64,000 bases of DNA from Nepenthes gracilis (GCA_033239525.1 BSYO01000003.1:24731540-24795539); one strand, 5' to 3'; shown: positions 49,853 to 62,371, counted from the stretch's first letter. Notes: generated by a model from the sequence alone, not told the origin. A program made the numbers and translations.

Positions 49853-50492
49853 GCGGCAAAGCTTTGCCACCCATGATTTTCTTCACTCACCCTCCTTTTA
49901 TTTCTCACTCTCGCCTTCCTACTCCTTGATTCCTTACCGCAAGGGAGCTTAAATAGACTCATGGAGAGGAAAATTTGGAGGGAAATTTTGTTATGAAAAC
50001 AAAATCGTTTAGTTGGCAGACAGTTGTGGCGAACGGAATTTGTTAGAGTAACGAATTGTTGATGCATTTGGCAGAGAGAGATGAGGGTTTTGTTTCGGAA
50101 GCTTCGTGTGGGAGAACATGAGAGCGAGAGACTGAGGGAGAGGATGAAAATGTAAGAGGGTTCGAGACAGTTATTCTTTTTATTTTTCATTATTATTATT
50201 TTTTTATTATAATATTATTACTAATATAGTTATACTACTAATTTAAATAATATCTCATAATATAATATTTATATATAATATTAAAATAGTTAATTAAAAT
50301 CAGATTTTCTAATTTGCATAGAAAAGGATTTACTTCAAGAATATGCCTCAATTCTCCCAAAATCAATTTGAGCGCGACTATGCAATATAAATTTTAAAAG
50401 GATTTTTCTTTTCAATGTAAATATTTTTCACAATTAATAATTTTCATTGATTTTAGCATAAAATAGCCAACACAAAATACTGGGATACTACA

Positions 50493-51776
50493 AATTCACC
50501 CCTTAAAAAAAAATTTATCCGCAAAATATAGCTCATAATCCACAAATAACAATACATCTAACAACCACATCTGTGACGGCTCAAGTCCTAATCATTCACC
50601 TCAATTGGACTGTTCATGCGGAAACCACAAGCATAATTTATATATATATATATATATATTTATTTATTTATTTATTTATTTATTTATATACCCATGATCA
50701 TCTCAACATTCTTCAACTATAACTTGACAGCTTCGTCATATATAAAGCAATATCCACAAAAAGTAAACTAATAAAAATAATAAGTTGCAGCCTAAAAGAA
50801 AGCACCTAATCCTCGATCAATCTATATCTATTTCTCAGCAATGAAATGATATCTAATGGCCTTCAAAACCTCATTCTCTTCCTAAATATCCCGCTAAGAC
50901 AAATAATATCAAATCAGTCTGGAGCTAAAAAATACAATAGCAAGTCTTATTATCTTGAACAAGTGATAATAACCAAGAATGTATAATAAATAATAAATAT
51001 CTTGAACATAAAAAATATATAAACTACAACAGAAAAGTAAAAATCTAACTCTATCCAAGAAACTATAATCCATCATAATCACGATACAAAAGTAAAAGCA
51101 AGATGAGACACTCTAAACCCTAATGTCGCAAAGATAATAAGATTTACTAATAACGGATGGAATCCCTCCGAATCTAAAATAAACGATGAACGGGATCCCT
51201 TTGTCCAAATATCAGTGTAAATAACATGAATGTCAAATAACAAAATCCATCATGGATTTCTTTGAATCCGAATCTCATTGAAACCGACACAAGGATTCTA
51301 CAACAACTAGTGAATTTTATTGAATTCCAAACTCATGATGTATCATTAATAGCAAAATATCACAAAATATCTCCAGGACCTTATTTTGCCACCATGAACC
51401 AAAGGTCACGTATATTCCCAATGATTGGGTACTTTACACGAAATACCTAATGCTCGTAAATTTGGCATGCAACTAAATTTATGGCCCACCGAGACTCTAC
51501 CCGACAAAGTACAAATATCTAACCAACACACATAACATTCCCCCAATAAAGTATGGAACTACACATAATGTCCACCCAATAAAGTACAAAATCACATAAT
51601 GTCCGCCCAACAAAGTACTCATATCAATTTCAATATTTTACACATGATATCCCCTCAATACCACACCATATAATGGTCACGTTCTTATAATCATCTCTTA
51701 ACACGAAGTAAACTATCACATCACCACTAGGCTACAGATATCAGTATTTGATAACTATCAACTACATTACTATGTT
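50493..51776 (-). mobile_element. Family R internal 3-prime region, copy 2
   Basis: Starts with the polypurine tract (50493-50513) and continues through (TA)n(TTTA)n at 50639-50690. From 51122 to 51430 it is the reverse complement of 59850-60120 in copy 3a ('tggatttctttgaatccgaa'). At 51535-51625 a 34-base unit ('cacataatgtccacccaata') repeats about three times. It ends at the start of the next family A LTR. The 62-codon frame at 51262-51450 is in this non-coding part. Confidence 0.6.
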
Positions 51777-54087
51777 TGTCACGAACCCGAATCAAATAAG
51801 TCAATTTAAATAATTATTTATAATTCCTAAAATTTAAAATCACAAATAATACTAAATCCAAAGAATTCGGGTGTGACAAACCAAAATATACAACTCAATA
51901 AAATTAAATCCACACAGAACCTCATCGGGCAACCGTCCGGATAAAATAAATATGACCTACTTTACAATAATCGTAAGAGAGGTAACAAATCGACCAAAAT
52001 CATAATCAAATATAACATGACATAACATCTAAAATATTTTCAAAATATAACATTGGGCTATACCTAGTCAATTCCATAATCCAAACACATTAAATACCAA
52101 TTTAAGACATATAAAAATCAAACTCACCAAATCGGATGAATGGCTAACAAATCACGTCCATACTTCTACAACGCATCCAAACCTTCTACTTTGAAGGGAA
52201 AAATAAAAACGTGAGTCGCGCTCAACAAATATCATATTTAAATAAAAGAATCCAATAAATCGGAGGAATGATCTAATGGATGACAATCCAACCAATTAAC
52301 AAAATAAATTTAAATCGCCGATAAAATAAATCTAATAAAAATCATAGATCCAAAATTCAAAATTCAATAGTAGTCTCGTACTCAAAGCAAATATCCAAAT
52401 CCAAAACAAAAATCCATATTCCGAAAAGAGTCCTCATCGAGACGTGTATATATATATATATTAATATATATATAAACAAAACAGAGGTGATCCGGACCAA
52501 TTCTAAAGCCAATGTCCAATTCGAGTCCAAGTCCAAGTCTAAATCTAATGCCCGATCAGCTAGTGATCTAAGTCAAAATCCAATAGCGTGCGCCGAAACC
52601 AAAGTAGTATCGTGACAGATATTTCAAAGATCCAGATCAAAACATATAATCAAAATCATTATACGAGACATACCAAAGCTCAGCTATGGACAAAATCGGC
52701 GAAACCCAAATCAAGGTCCAAAAATCTATATTCAAATCAAAGTCCAATACCAATCAACGTAAAAATACAAATTATGCACCAAAATTTGGGTTCTGATTAT
52801 TTAAAGACCAACTTGAGGAATGGTTATACATAATCCCAATAATCTTAGGCCAAAATCCATGTACTCTGTACCCATAGATAAGATTGCTTACTATATTTTA
52901 AGGTCAAGTCAAATTATCCAAATAGAAAAGGTCACTACTCCAAATTTATCTCCCTTTCGAGAGTAACCATAACCCGGCACATGCATGTAACCATAACCCA
53001 TGCATGTAAATTAATCGCATCTGCTTTATCTGAAGTTTTATATTCATTTTTTATACTAATATAAAAATATACAATGTTTTATAAATTCTTCGAGTTTTTA
53101 GAAAAATATTAAACCATCCAAAAATCATAAAATTCAGAAAAAAACCCTAAATCATCTAATGAATTACACATGCATGTCCAAAATAAATTAAACAGAAGTA
53201 CAAAATACATCCATGTTAGTAAAATTTCAAACAAGATCCAAAATACATCGGATATTAAATTAGATTTAAAGAAAGGGTTTATGAGATACTTGTCTTTGTT
53301 CTCATACTTTGTAGATCTAAAAAAGAATATTCGAAACACCCAAACAAAGATCGTTTGTCTCACCGTCGACGCATCCTCTTGTGGCTACGCCTTTATCTCT
53401 CCCCTAGCACCTACTACCGTGACGCCACTTTGCCACCCACGCCGTCGCAGTCACTGCGACCACCGTCACCATGCGATTTTGCCTCCGGTCCGGCCATCAT
53501 CCTTCTCCGGTGAGCCTCTCTCTCCTCGCCGCACTAAGCCCACACCTCACCCGCGTTCTCTTCTCCTCTGTGCGACTCCTCTACCGCTGCTCGATGCCGC
53601 CGTGTCAACCAGCCACCACTACGAACGGCCGTCACCGGCCTCCCTGGTGCCACCACGCCGATGATACTAATGCTGTCAACAACCATCATCGACTTCCTCG
53701 ACAGTCAAAACACTGTGCCACTCAACCACCGCCAATCAAACTTCCAGCTGCCAACAACCACCGGCATCGTGCCGTCCTCACTGCACATCGTCGGCCGCGA
53801 ACCGCCTCTTCCTTCCTCTCCTCTCCTTCCTTCTCTTCTCCCCTTTTTTCTCACTCCCGATCCTTCTCATCCTTATCTCTCGCTTTTTTTTCTTTTTTAA
53901 GTATTTATATATATTATTATTATTACTTTAAATTTTCTTTTATCCCAAAATCCAAACCGATATTCGGGCGCACATCAAGCGCCAACCCGACTAGTCCAAA
54001 TATCCTTCCAAAATTTCTCAATATTTAATTAATTTTGTCACGTCGAAATTATCCAAAATCACAATCAATATTAAATTAATCCAATAA
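51777..54087 (-). mobile_element. Family A LTR, outer U3 end trimmed
   Basis: Starts on the plus strand TGTCACGAACCCG at 51777 and runs parallel to L3's LTRs, including the GC-rich leader block (53380-53880) and 'ccaaaatccaaaccgatattc' near 53945. The final GGGATATTACA is missing: after 'aaaaatccgga' it passes into Tat-type gag DNA at about 54088. The 185- and 164-residue frames are leader, not genes. Confidence 0.8.
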
Positions 54088-54990
54088 AAATCCGGAGACA
54101 AATCGCAAAGGAAGCAATGGGTGAGCTCATTAAAGAATCGAGTAGAGTTCGCCAAAAGCTATGGAACAAGAGTCTCGCGTCCCGCTGAAAGGCCGGGGAG
54201 ACACGGCATATGATCGCTTCGCTTTACTCCATGGAAAGATAGAAACGCGTTTTGGAGTAGTCCGGGTGGTTTATCGGCCCATACACCCATCGTGTCGTCC
54301 AGCGTGGGCATTTTGAACTTGAGGGGGAGTGGATGTGTTCGGATGTCCGAGGCGAATCTGGCGACCTCCACAGTCGAGTGCCCGCGCCCGAGTTCCCCCT
54401 TGAATACATTGTTCCATATCTTGTCCATTTTTTCCTCTATTCGAGGGGTGGATCCGTTCCTCTTTGTGTTGACGAAATTTCAGAGCTCGAAGGTTTCCTG
54501 TGGGTGTGTGGGTCGAGGCAGTTGCCAAAGCGCGGTGGTCACGTGCTGCGCAAGCCCTCTCCTCTAGTGTGGGCCTCCTGTAGTTGCGGGAGTTGCGGGG
54601 GTTCTGCTACTCCAGGCTTTCCTTCGGCCCATCCCCGCTTGGGAGGCTCCTAGCCATCATTTGGACCCTGCTTCCTGAGGCCACCTGAGCCTCGGCGTCG
54701 TCAAGCTTGGTTGTTTTCGCTACAGGGGCCTCCACCAGGAGGATGACGCCTGGGGTGCTGAGGGAGGAGCTCCCGCCCACTGTGCTCCTGCACGAGCGCA
54801 CAGTGCCTAAAGCATCTACTTCATGTCATCTACATCGACATCCAACTTGCGCACGTCAGGCTCCGACTGCTCTCCGGCATAAATAACCACGGAGGGGTCA
54901 GCGCCGCGGGCGGCAGTATCTCTCATTGGTGCGCTAGCCTGGGCTTTAGTGTTGACCATGTTCCAAGTGTAAGAATGAACGTTGAGTGTC
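54088..54990 (-). pseudogene. gag: Tat-type gag remnant, minus strand
   Basis: On the minus strand a start at 54959 reads 'MVNTKAQASAPMRDTAARGA' and stops after about 47 codons. Further on come 'PLPLKFKMPTLD' (near 54310) and, in shifted frames, 'TRFYLSMEQSEAIICR' near 54210. These fit the Gag core of Tat-lineage Ty3/Gypsy elements (PL...FKMP....YDGT.DP..H), where the DG-rich motif is garbled here. It follows the primer site and LTR on the same strand, so it is the start of one element whose remainder was lost or displaced at 54088. Confidence 0.7.
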
Positions 54991-55010
54991 GTTCCCATAG
55001 ACAGCACCAA
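54991..55010 (-). other. Primer-site region of Tat-type element
   Basis: Directly after the LTR end (GGACGCATCA) the minus strand reads TTGGTGCTGTCTATGGGAAC, close to the TTGGTGCCGTCTGTGGGAA string found after the 5-prime LTR in many plant Tat-type elements. Confidence 0.75.
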
Positions 55011-55560
55011 TGATGCGTCCCTAGGTCCGGGTTCTCATGCAGATTAGGAAGCCTTCGGATACCTTGTCTGGGTCGGATCACAAACAAGTTCGGTCTCCGC
55101 GTCTCTCAACCTGGGCCCTGCGTACCACAAATTACAAACAAGAAGTCAGAGGACGGCGGAATATCTTGTCACCGTAAACATTCCACTGCTCAAGTCAAAA
55201 ATTTTTCCAAATGGATGGATAGATGAAGGCATGGAAGTAAATGTGACAGAAAAGACGAATGCAATGATGCAAGGAGTGAGTGGGTGTTCGAATGAGGCTT
55301 TGCTCCTTCACTCGCACTACAATGAGTGGCCCACTAGGGTTGTCGAATACAGGCAATGAACGGACGGAAGAGAGCTGGTTCTTGTCCTCCAATTCTTTTT
55401 TACAAGGGTGAACGGATCACTCTCTTGATCTCAAGTCACCATATTTTTCTCTTTGAGATGAGACTCGAAGGATCGATCGAAAAAGGTCCTCTTCTCTCGC
55501 TAAGGGAGGAGATACTTCAACAAGTGGCTCCCGAGATTTAGAGTTCACGCCCACATGCCC
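55011..55560 (-). mobile_element. Tat-type 5-prime LTR, partial (L1 relative)
   Basis: Starts TGATGCGTCCC on the plus strand and runs parallel to L1 across the point where L1 is interrupted. The match fades after about 55460, so the outer part is truncated or diverged. The exact right end is not visible. Confidence 0.65.
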
Positions 55561-56480
55561 GAGTGGGAGGGAGTTCTTTCCAATGTTCAAAGTCGATGTC
55601 CGAGGACGCACTTGAAATCTACCTAGGTTATACAATTATCAAGCACTCCAACTATTCGAAACCAACAAGAATATTGGAGCTAAGCAAAATGAAGACAAAC
55701 AATACTCAAAAATTTTCATTTATCAATTCATTTTACAAAAATAGCGAATGTACAACACAAAAGGAAATGAAAGTACATAAGACATTGTCCCGACATTGAC
55801 GAACCAACTGGCCCCCGAGTGACCGAAAGGAGGAAGTGTGTCAACCCAACCAAACTATAGCCGCTCGGGTCCCGAGTCTCCGTAAGATTTGCCGCAATGA
55901 CAATGGCTAAAGTTTGGTATAAAAAAAAAAAAAAAAGAGGGTGGGCTCCCCACTCAAGCAGCCTATTATAGGACAAACCCCCTGATAGCAATGGAAGTTA
56001 AGGGAGGCAAGCATCTCCCCCGTTCGAGAATAGAGACGCCTCCTCTTTAGAATTACATCAAAGGGGACTATCCAACATTGGCAGGAAGAGAGGAGACAAC
56101 ACACATATACATACCATACTTTATTTACAACCCACAAACATAAATATATACACAAAGTATACAACAGTATACACACATATATTCATATATGTATGTACGT
56201 ACAATACACATGCACATATGCGTGCACGCACATATATATATATATATATGTGCAGTATTAATTACAATATACTACTATTCATACCATAATTAATATTTAT
56301 AGCCCACATACATATATATATATATAAACAAAGTACACAACTGTATATACACAAATATATATGAGTATGTATAAAAGTGTGTGCATGATTGTGTGCTACC
56401 CATGTATGAGTGTATATAAACTGGCAGTGCATGTGCATTGCTATAAACTGGCACTGTATATACACAAATATATATGGCTT
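55561..56480. other. Repeat-like DNA, AT/CA microsatellites
   Basis: 55561-56080 is moderately GC-rich, minus-strand T-rich at 55921-55936 (A16 on plus). 56090-56480 is a patchwork of (TA)n, 'atatacacacat' and 'tgcatgtgcattg' repeats. No gene content. Confidence 0.5.
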
Positions 56481-56483
56481 GGT

Positions 56484-57090
56484 GTATATAAACGAGAGCT
56501 TGAGGAAGTTCTTAGGACGTTTCGCAGCGGAGGCAAGGAAGATCCCCAAACTCACCGACAAGGTAAAACTAATGAATTTCATTTCTACCCTAGCCCCTCG
56601 CGATTTCTTTAAACACTTAGCCCAAAAGAACCAACGGATCTTCCAGGAGGCTAAGTCGATCGCAAGAGCCTACACGAGGAGGCCAATGAGGCAAAGCATC
56701 CAAAGCGAGCCACCCACCCACGCTTTGCCCCGACCAACGAAAAATGAAATAACAAAGCACAGACAACCCTCGAAGAAAGTAGTTCAAGGTCGAACCACCC
56801 ATGCAAGAGTTAAGGCCCGTCGACCCAACTCCACTGAACAACACATGGGCAAACATCTTATACAGATCCATGGAAAAAAATTCATCAAGTGGCCAAAGCC
56901 ATTGAAGAACATTGAGTGAGGAGATCCGGCTAAGATCGCGATTTTCATCGATCTCTCGGGATACACCACTCGAGGAATGTAAGACGCTGCGTTGAGAGAT
57001 CAATGAGCTAATTCGCGGGTCATCTCAACAAATTCCTAATGAACCCTTGGCAGAGTTCCGACACCTCGTGGAGAAGAATCCGACTAGCCT
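56484..57090 (+). pseudogene. gag: Tat-type gag remnant, plus strand
   Basis: The plus frame reads 'ESLRKFLGRFAAEARKI', 'FISTLAPRDFFKHLAQKN', 'FQEAKSIARAYTRR' up to a stop at 56919, then, shifted, 'TPLEECKTLR' and 'EINELIRG' near 56960-57010. This is the Gag C-terminal half of Tat-lineage Ty3/Gypsy elements (ESL..Y..RF......; ...P.TF.EA...A..Y; later the EEC..L..EI..LI.RG segment). The N-terminal half is absent, replaced by AT microsatellite at 56480. It is opposite in direction to the gag remnant at 54088-54990. Confidence 0.8.
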
Positions 57091-57110
57091 CGTAATAGGG
57101 TCGCGCCGGA

Positions 57111-57340
57111 GTGGTCAACATGGTGACCACCAAGCCATCCAAAGCCCACCAGATGAATCACCAAGAGAAACAAGTTGGACACAAAACCGAGAGACACCTC
57201 GGTGGAAAACGATCGACTAGCCCTGGGAACAACTAGCCTCGGAGGGTGGTCGTGGTCGAGTGGTCAACATGGTGACCACCAAGCCATCCAAAGCCCACCG
57301 ACGGATCACCGGGAGAAACAAGTCAAAGGCACAAAAATCA
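57111..57340 (+). repeat. Direct duplication, offset 149 bp
   Basis: 'gtggtcaacatggtgaccac' followed by 'caagccatccaaagcccacc' occurs at 57111 and again at 57260, with related flanks ('gagaaacaagt' after both). Confidence 0.85.
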
Positions 57341-57905
57341 TGAGACGAATCACTAAACATTTAGTGACGAATTTTTATTATATATCACTAAATATTTCTT
57401 TAGTGACAAAAAATAACTCGTCACTAATAATATCCTATAATGATAAAATAATTGTCACTAAAATATATTTTTAATTTGTCACTAAATAATTATTTAGTGG
57501 CAAATAATTATCACAAAAGGTATAAAATTTTATCTCTAAATTATATACTTTAATAAATAAAATTTAAACACAAATATTAAATTTATATTAATAAAAAATA
57601 TACAAGTGATATTCATATAATAGAATTAAAATTGTCTTATAATAATTCCAAAAAAAATTTCTAATACATTTGAACAAAATTATGAACAAATCTATACAAT
57701 ATTGGTCTTCCAACTTTCGGAATGCACCTAGTTTTATCAATATGTATTACTTTATAAAAATTTAAGAAAATAATATTAGTATAATTTTATCTTGCTAACA
57801 ACCACCATCATTGCCTAAACACTCATTTGTCTCAATATTTGTCATAAAATAAAAGGCCCATCATTTAAAGACATCTTAGCAATATATTAATGTAATGGTT
57901 TCCTC
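57340..57905 (+). repeat. Left arm of inverted pair (CACTAAA-rich)
   Basis: Rich in TTTAGTGAC / GTCACTAAA motifs in both directions at its outer end. It is the reverse complement of 61664-62371 from 'agacgaatcactaa' inward through 'aagacatcttagcaatata' to 'taatggttt'. The motif clusters resemble subterminal repeats of CACTA-type elements or long ends of Mutator-like elements; no CACTA end was found. Confidence 0.75.
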
Positions 57906-59739
57906 AAAATCAGAACAAATGGCCTTTGTGACGGTTCCTTTCCCCTAACTTACTGTATAAATATCTTTAAAAAGAGTGAATATCGAGTAAATGAAAAGGA
58001 GAAATAGATTGGGACTCACCGCGATATTGATTTATTGTTAACAAGTGTAGATAATATGATTACATCACCTATTGCTCCTTTGCCAATCTACATAAAGAGT
58101 TTACATCAATGAAAAAACATAACTAAACAGTATATGTCAATAGATGAATGGCCGATAAAATATGAGGATATGTAATCGGTGATTTATTTTCAATTGGTGC
58201 AATAAACCAAAATAACAAGAAGCCAAGGTGATAACACCCCCAAAACACTACATCTAGTACCATCATTAGTAAAAAATAACAAAGCCATCAACAGATGACA
58301 TTAAAAGCATAACCACAGTAATACCATCAACCAAAAGCACAGCATCAGCAATCTTCTCCCGCTTCTCTGGCTGCTATAACTAGCAGCACACAACAGCAAC
58401 AGCTAGAATCAAGCGCTATATCATGTTATCGGTGAATCTTATTTTAGCCTTTGAGGCTTTGAACATTCAACAAAATGTAGGACATGAATAGCATATCAAT
58501 GCATACTTGTATAGGAGCAGTAACATATAGATCTGATTCAGTAGGATCTTCATTTTTCATGAGAATGACAAGAGGAAAATATAAGTTTTCAATGTGCTGT
58601 AGAGAAAAAAATTCAATGAAGAATAGAACTGCGGGCTGATTTGTGAGGCGAGAGAAATAAAATATATTTGGAATATGACAACCTCTCTAACCCCATAGGC
58701 TAAAGTGTGTTTGGCAGCAGTAGACAGCTATGTTAGGCATTTTTCTACCAAACAGATGGCACACATTTAGAGGCAAAAAAAAAAAAAAAAAAGGCTAAAA
58801 GGAGCCCTGTGCTTTATACCTAAACACACCATAAAACATAAGTTAGAGATCAGACAAGGTTCCAAATGCATCTTTTATTTTTTCTTTCAATATATCCAAT
58901 ATTAATATATATTATCTAATATATCTAATACTAATATGACTATAACAAATACTAATTTTTCATTTATGCTCCATAGTTAACAATAAGAAAGGAACTAATG
59001 GTGATGGGAACCCATAATATATAATACCATTAGATTTCTGCCAATGTGTAGCTTAAAATAAAAAAAGTGAATAAAATCAAGTACCTTGCATGTGTGATGT
59101 TAGCTGTTTCATCTTACCAACGACCATAATTGTTGTCCAAGCACTCATTTGTCTCAATATCTGCCATAAAATAAAAAGACCATCATTCAGAAGTATCTAT
59201 ATTGATGATTATATATTAATAAAAATATAAAGCTTAGCATCTCTGGATACTAAACAGTAGTCAAGCAAACAGCAGGGTCAGTGGTTTCCTCAAAGCCAGA
59301 ACAAATGGCCTTTGTAATAGTTTCTTTCCAACTTCCCTATAGATATCTTTAAGAAGAACGAATATCGAGTAAATTAAAATGGAGATATAGATTAGGGGTC
59401 ATCGCTGTATTGGCGATTGTTAACGATAAATGTAGGCAGCAAGGTTACATTTCCTCTTACTCCTTTGCCAATCTAAATAAAGAGTTTGCATCAACGAAAA
59501 AACATGATTCAACGGTAATAATGTCAATAGGTGAAAAATGTAGAATATGCATGAACTAAGTAAAAGACACTGGAGATTGATTTCATCTACACCCCGAAAA
59601 TGCAAAACAAAAAATAACATGTAGCAACATGTGGTGCAATGAAGCAACTAAATGCCATGTTCACCTCTTTTTCAAATGTAAATACTTAAAGCTGATCCGG
59701 AACAAGGTATGCTTTAGAGAAGGTTGTTAATGGCCTTAG
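57906..59739. other. Interior DNA with a direct repeat, no gene found
   Basis: 57790-58150 recurs at 59110-59530 in the same orientation ('acaaatggcctttgtga', 'gaatatcgagtaaat', 'tcctttgccaatctacataa'). An A18 run is at 58779. It reads like untranslated or intron DNA of a repeat; no transposase motif was seen. Confidence 0.45.
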
Positions 59740-60816
59740 GTTGAACGGGAGTCAGAGACTAGTTTTCTATTTTACTGTTGGGAATTTTCACTCCCTCACA
59801 AGTAAAGGATGGTTCATGGTATTACCCAGCTATTCCATGCAAGTACCCAGCTGTCGGGGGACATACACGACCTGTGGTTCATGGTAGTAAAATAAGGTCC
59901 TATAGATATTTCGTGATATCTTGCTATTAATAATACTTTATGGGTTTGGGATTCAATAAAATCCATGAGTTGTGTTGTAGCATCCTTGTGTCGGTTTCAA
60001 TGAGATTCGGATTCAAAGAAATCCATGATGCATGTTGTTATTCGATATTCAAGTTATTCACACTGATATTTAGACCAAGGAATCCCTGTTCATTCTTTAT
60101 TTTAGATTCAGAGGGATTCCACCTGTTATTGATAAATCTTATTATATTTGCGACATGGAGGGCTAGGGTGAGTCATCTTGCTTTCATTTTTATGTCGTGA
60201 TTACAAGGGGCGAGAATATTAATGATAGTTCATGGGTTTGGGATTCAGTAAAATCCATGAGTTGCGTTATAGCATCCTTGTGTCAGTTTCAATGAGATTT
60301 AGATTCAAAGAAATCCATGATGTATGTTATTATTCGATATTCAGGTTATCCATACTAATATTTACACCAAGGAATCTCTATTTATTCTTTATTTTAGATT
60401 CAGAAGGATTCCACCTGCTATAGGTAAATCTTAATATCTTTGCGACATAAAGGTCTAACGTGACTCATCTTGCTTTTACTTTTGTGTCGTGATTATGAGG
60501 GACTGCAATTTCTCGAATAGAGTTAGATTTTTACTTTTCTGTTGTGGTTTATGTATTTTTGATATTCAAGATATATATTATTTATTATGCGTTCTTGGTT
60601 GTTATCATTTGTTGAACATTTAATCCACTCTTGTGTTTTCTTAACTCCAGATTAAGTTGATATTATTTGTCTTAGTAGGATATTTAGGTAGAGATGGAGG
60701 ATCAAGTGTTTTCTTTTAGGCTGCGACCGAGTTATTGTTTTCATTAGTTTACTTTTTGTGGATATTGCTCTATATATGACAAAGCTATCAAGTTATAGTT
60801 GAAGAGTGTTGAGATG

Positions 60817-60873
<57 letters not shown>

Positions 60874-61009
60874 GTGGTTTCCACATGAGCAGTCAAGTTA
60901 ACGTGAATGATTAGGACTCAAGAAGTCACAAACACGGCGGTTAGACATATTGTTATTTGAGGATTATGATCTATATTTTGTAAATGAAATTTTTTTAAGG
61001 GGGAGAACT
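59740..61009 (+). mobile_element. Family R internal 3-prime region, copy 3a
   Basis: Reverse complement of 50493-51480. It contains a two-copy tandem block (59940-60510, offset 292) that copy 2 has once, a 50-base (TA)n at 60819-60868 where the other copies also have AT runs, and ends in the polypurine tract TTTTTTTAAGGGGGAGAACT (60988-61009). Confidence 0.7.
59940..60510 (+). repeat. Tandem duplication, unit 292 bp
   Basis: 'atgggtttgggattca' starts at 59940 and at 60232. Both units run through 'tgagattcggattcaaagaa' (or tgagatttagattcaaagaa), 'agggattccacctg' and 'tcatcttgctttcat'. The two 86- and 63-codon frames starting MGLGF are just this repeat read in one frame. Confidence 0.9.
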
Positions 61010-61659
61010 TGTAGTACCCTAGTATTTTTGGTGGGTTGTTTCATGCTAAAATCAATAAAAATTATCAGCTGTGGAAAATATTGACATTGAGAAGATAAGT
61101 CCTTTTCAAATTAATATTTCATAGTCGGGCTCCAATTGATTTTCAGAAAATCTAGGCATATCCCTAAAGTAAATCCTTCTCTACACAAATTAGAAAATTT
61201 AATTTTAATCAGTTATTCTAATATTAGATATAAATATTATATTTAAATATATTATTTAAATTAGTAGTATAACTATATTAGTAATAATATTATAATAATA
61301 AAATAATATTATAATAATAAAATAATATTATAATAAAGGAAAAAAAATAAGAACTCTCTCGAACCCTCCCACATTTCCATCCGTCTCCTTTAGTCTCTCG
61401 CTCTCACCTTCTCTCTCTCGAAGCCTCCGAAACAAAACCCTCCACAGCTCTCTCTGTCAAACACCTCAACAATCCGTTACTCTAACAACTTCAGTTCACC
61501 ACAACCGTCTGCCAACCAAACGATTTCATTTTCATAACAAAATTTCCCTCAAAATTTTCCCCTCCACAAGTCTATTTAAGCTCCTTCACAGTAAGGAATC
61601 AAAGAGGAGAAAGGCAAGAGTGAGAAACAAAAGGAGAGTGAGTGAAAAAAATCACAAGT
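61010..61659 (+). mobile_element. Family R LTR start, copy 3a, truncated
   Basis: TGTAGTACCC at 61010 follows the polypurine tract. It includes the CT-rich leader and a TATA box CTATTTAAG near 61571, and stops at 61659 ('aatcacaagtggc'), just before where the 15-codon leader frame would begin. The right arm of the inverted pair starts within a few bases. Confidence 0.75.
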
Positions 61660-61663
61660 GGCG

Positions 61664-62371
61664 GGCCTTTTATTAATATAGTGGAAAAAACCATTATATT
61701 AATATATTGATAAGATGTCTTTGAATTATGGGCTTTTTATTTCATGACAAATATTGAGACAAAAGAATATTTAGGCAATAATAGTGATTGTTAGCAAGAT
61801 AAATTAGCTAACATTACTACGTGCAAGGTATTTGATTGAATTTAATTTTTTTATTTTAAGCTACTTATAGGCGGAAATCTAATGGTATTATATATTAACT
61901 TAATTTTGTATTCAATTCCTATCGATTCATTAATTGTGTTATTATTTCATTACCCATGACAGTTGAACACCCAAAAAATAAAAACCAATTCATATGGTTT
62001 AGTATTCAAATGAGTCATACAAGTTCAAGTTCAGGTTGTAATTTAAAGTATTTTTCTTAAAGTAATACAGATTGATGAAACTCGTGCATTCCGAAAGTTA
62101 GAAAAATAATATTGTATAGATTTGTTCATAATTTTGTTCAAATGTATTAGAAAATTTTTTTTTTTTTTTGAATTATTATACGACAATTTTACTTCTATTA
62201 TATGAATATTACTTTTACATTTTTTATTAATATAAATTTAATATTTGTGTTAAAATTTCATCTATTAAAGTACATGATTTAGAGATAAAAATATATGCCT
62301 TTATAACAATTATTTGCCACTAAATAGTTATTTTTTCATTTTAGGATATTATTAGTGATTCGTCTAGTGGG
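61664..62371 (-). repeat. Right arm of inverted pair
   Basis: Reverse complement of 57340-57905. Compared with the left arm it lacks about 70 bases near the outer end, consistent with a deletion between two CACTAA motifs, and it carries about 140 extra bases (about 61840-62100). Confidence 0.75.

Larger units (their letters stand above)
46977..50492 (-). mobile_element. Family R LTR-like unit, copy 2 (3.5 kb)
   Basis: The outer end is TGAAAG at 46977, where the sequence shared with copy 3b (63001) begins while the flanks differ. The inner end on the minus strand is TGTAGTATCCC, right after a polypurine tract. TG...CA ends, a polypurine tract and a TATA box make this a 3-prime LTR of 3516 bases. 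Unusually, it contains two non-retroviral-looking frames: an acidic one in LTR direction (48050-48990) and a shorter one on the other strand (47299-47638). ATTAG (46972-46976) would be the TSD; its partner would lie beyond the 5-prime LTR, which is not in this window. Confidence 0.65.

Noticed and set aside
54292..54653. Two plus-strand frames of 91 and 106 codons
   Set aside because: Shadows of the minus-strand Tat gag remnant, which has the matching motifs, primer site and LTR.
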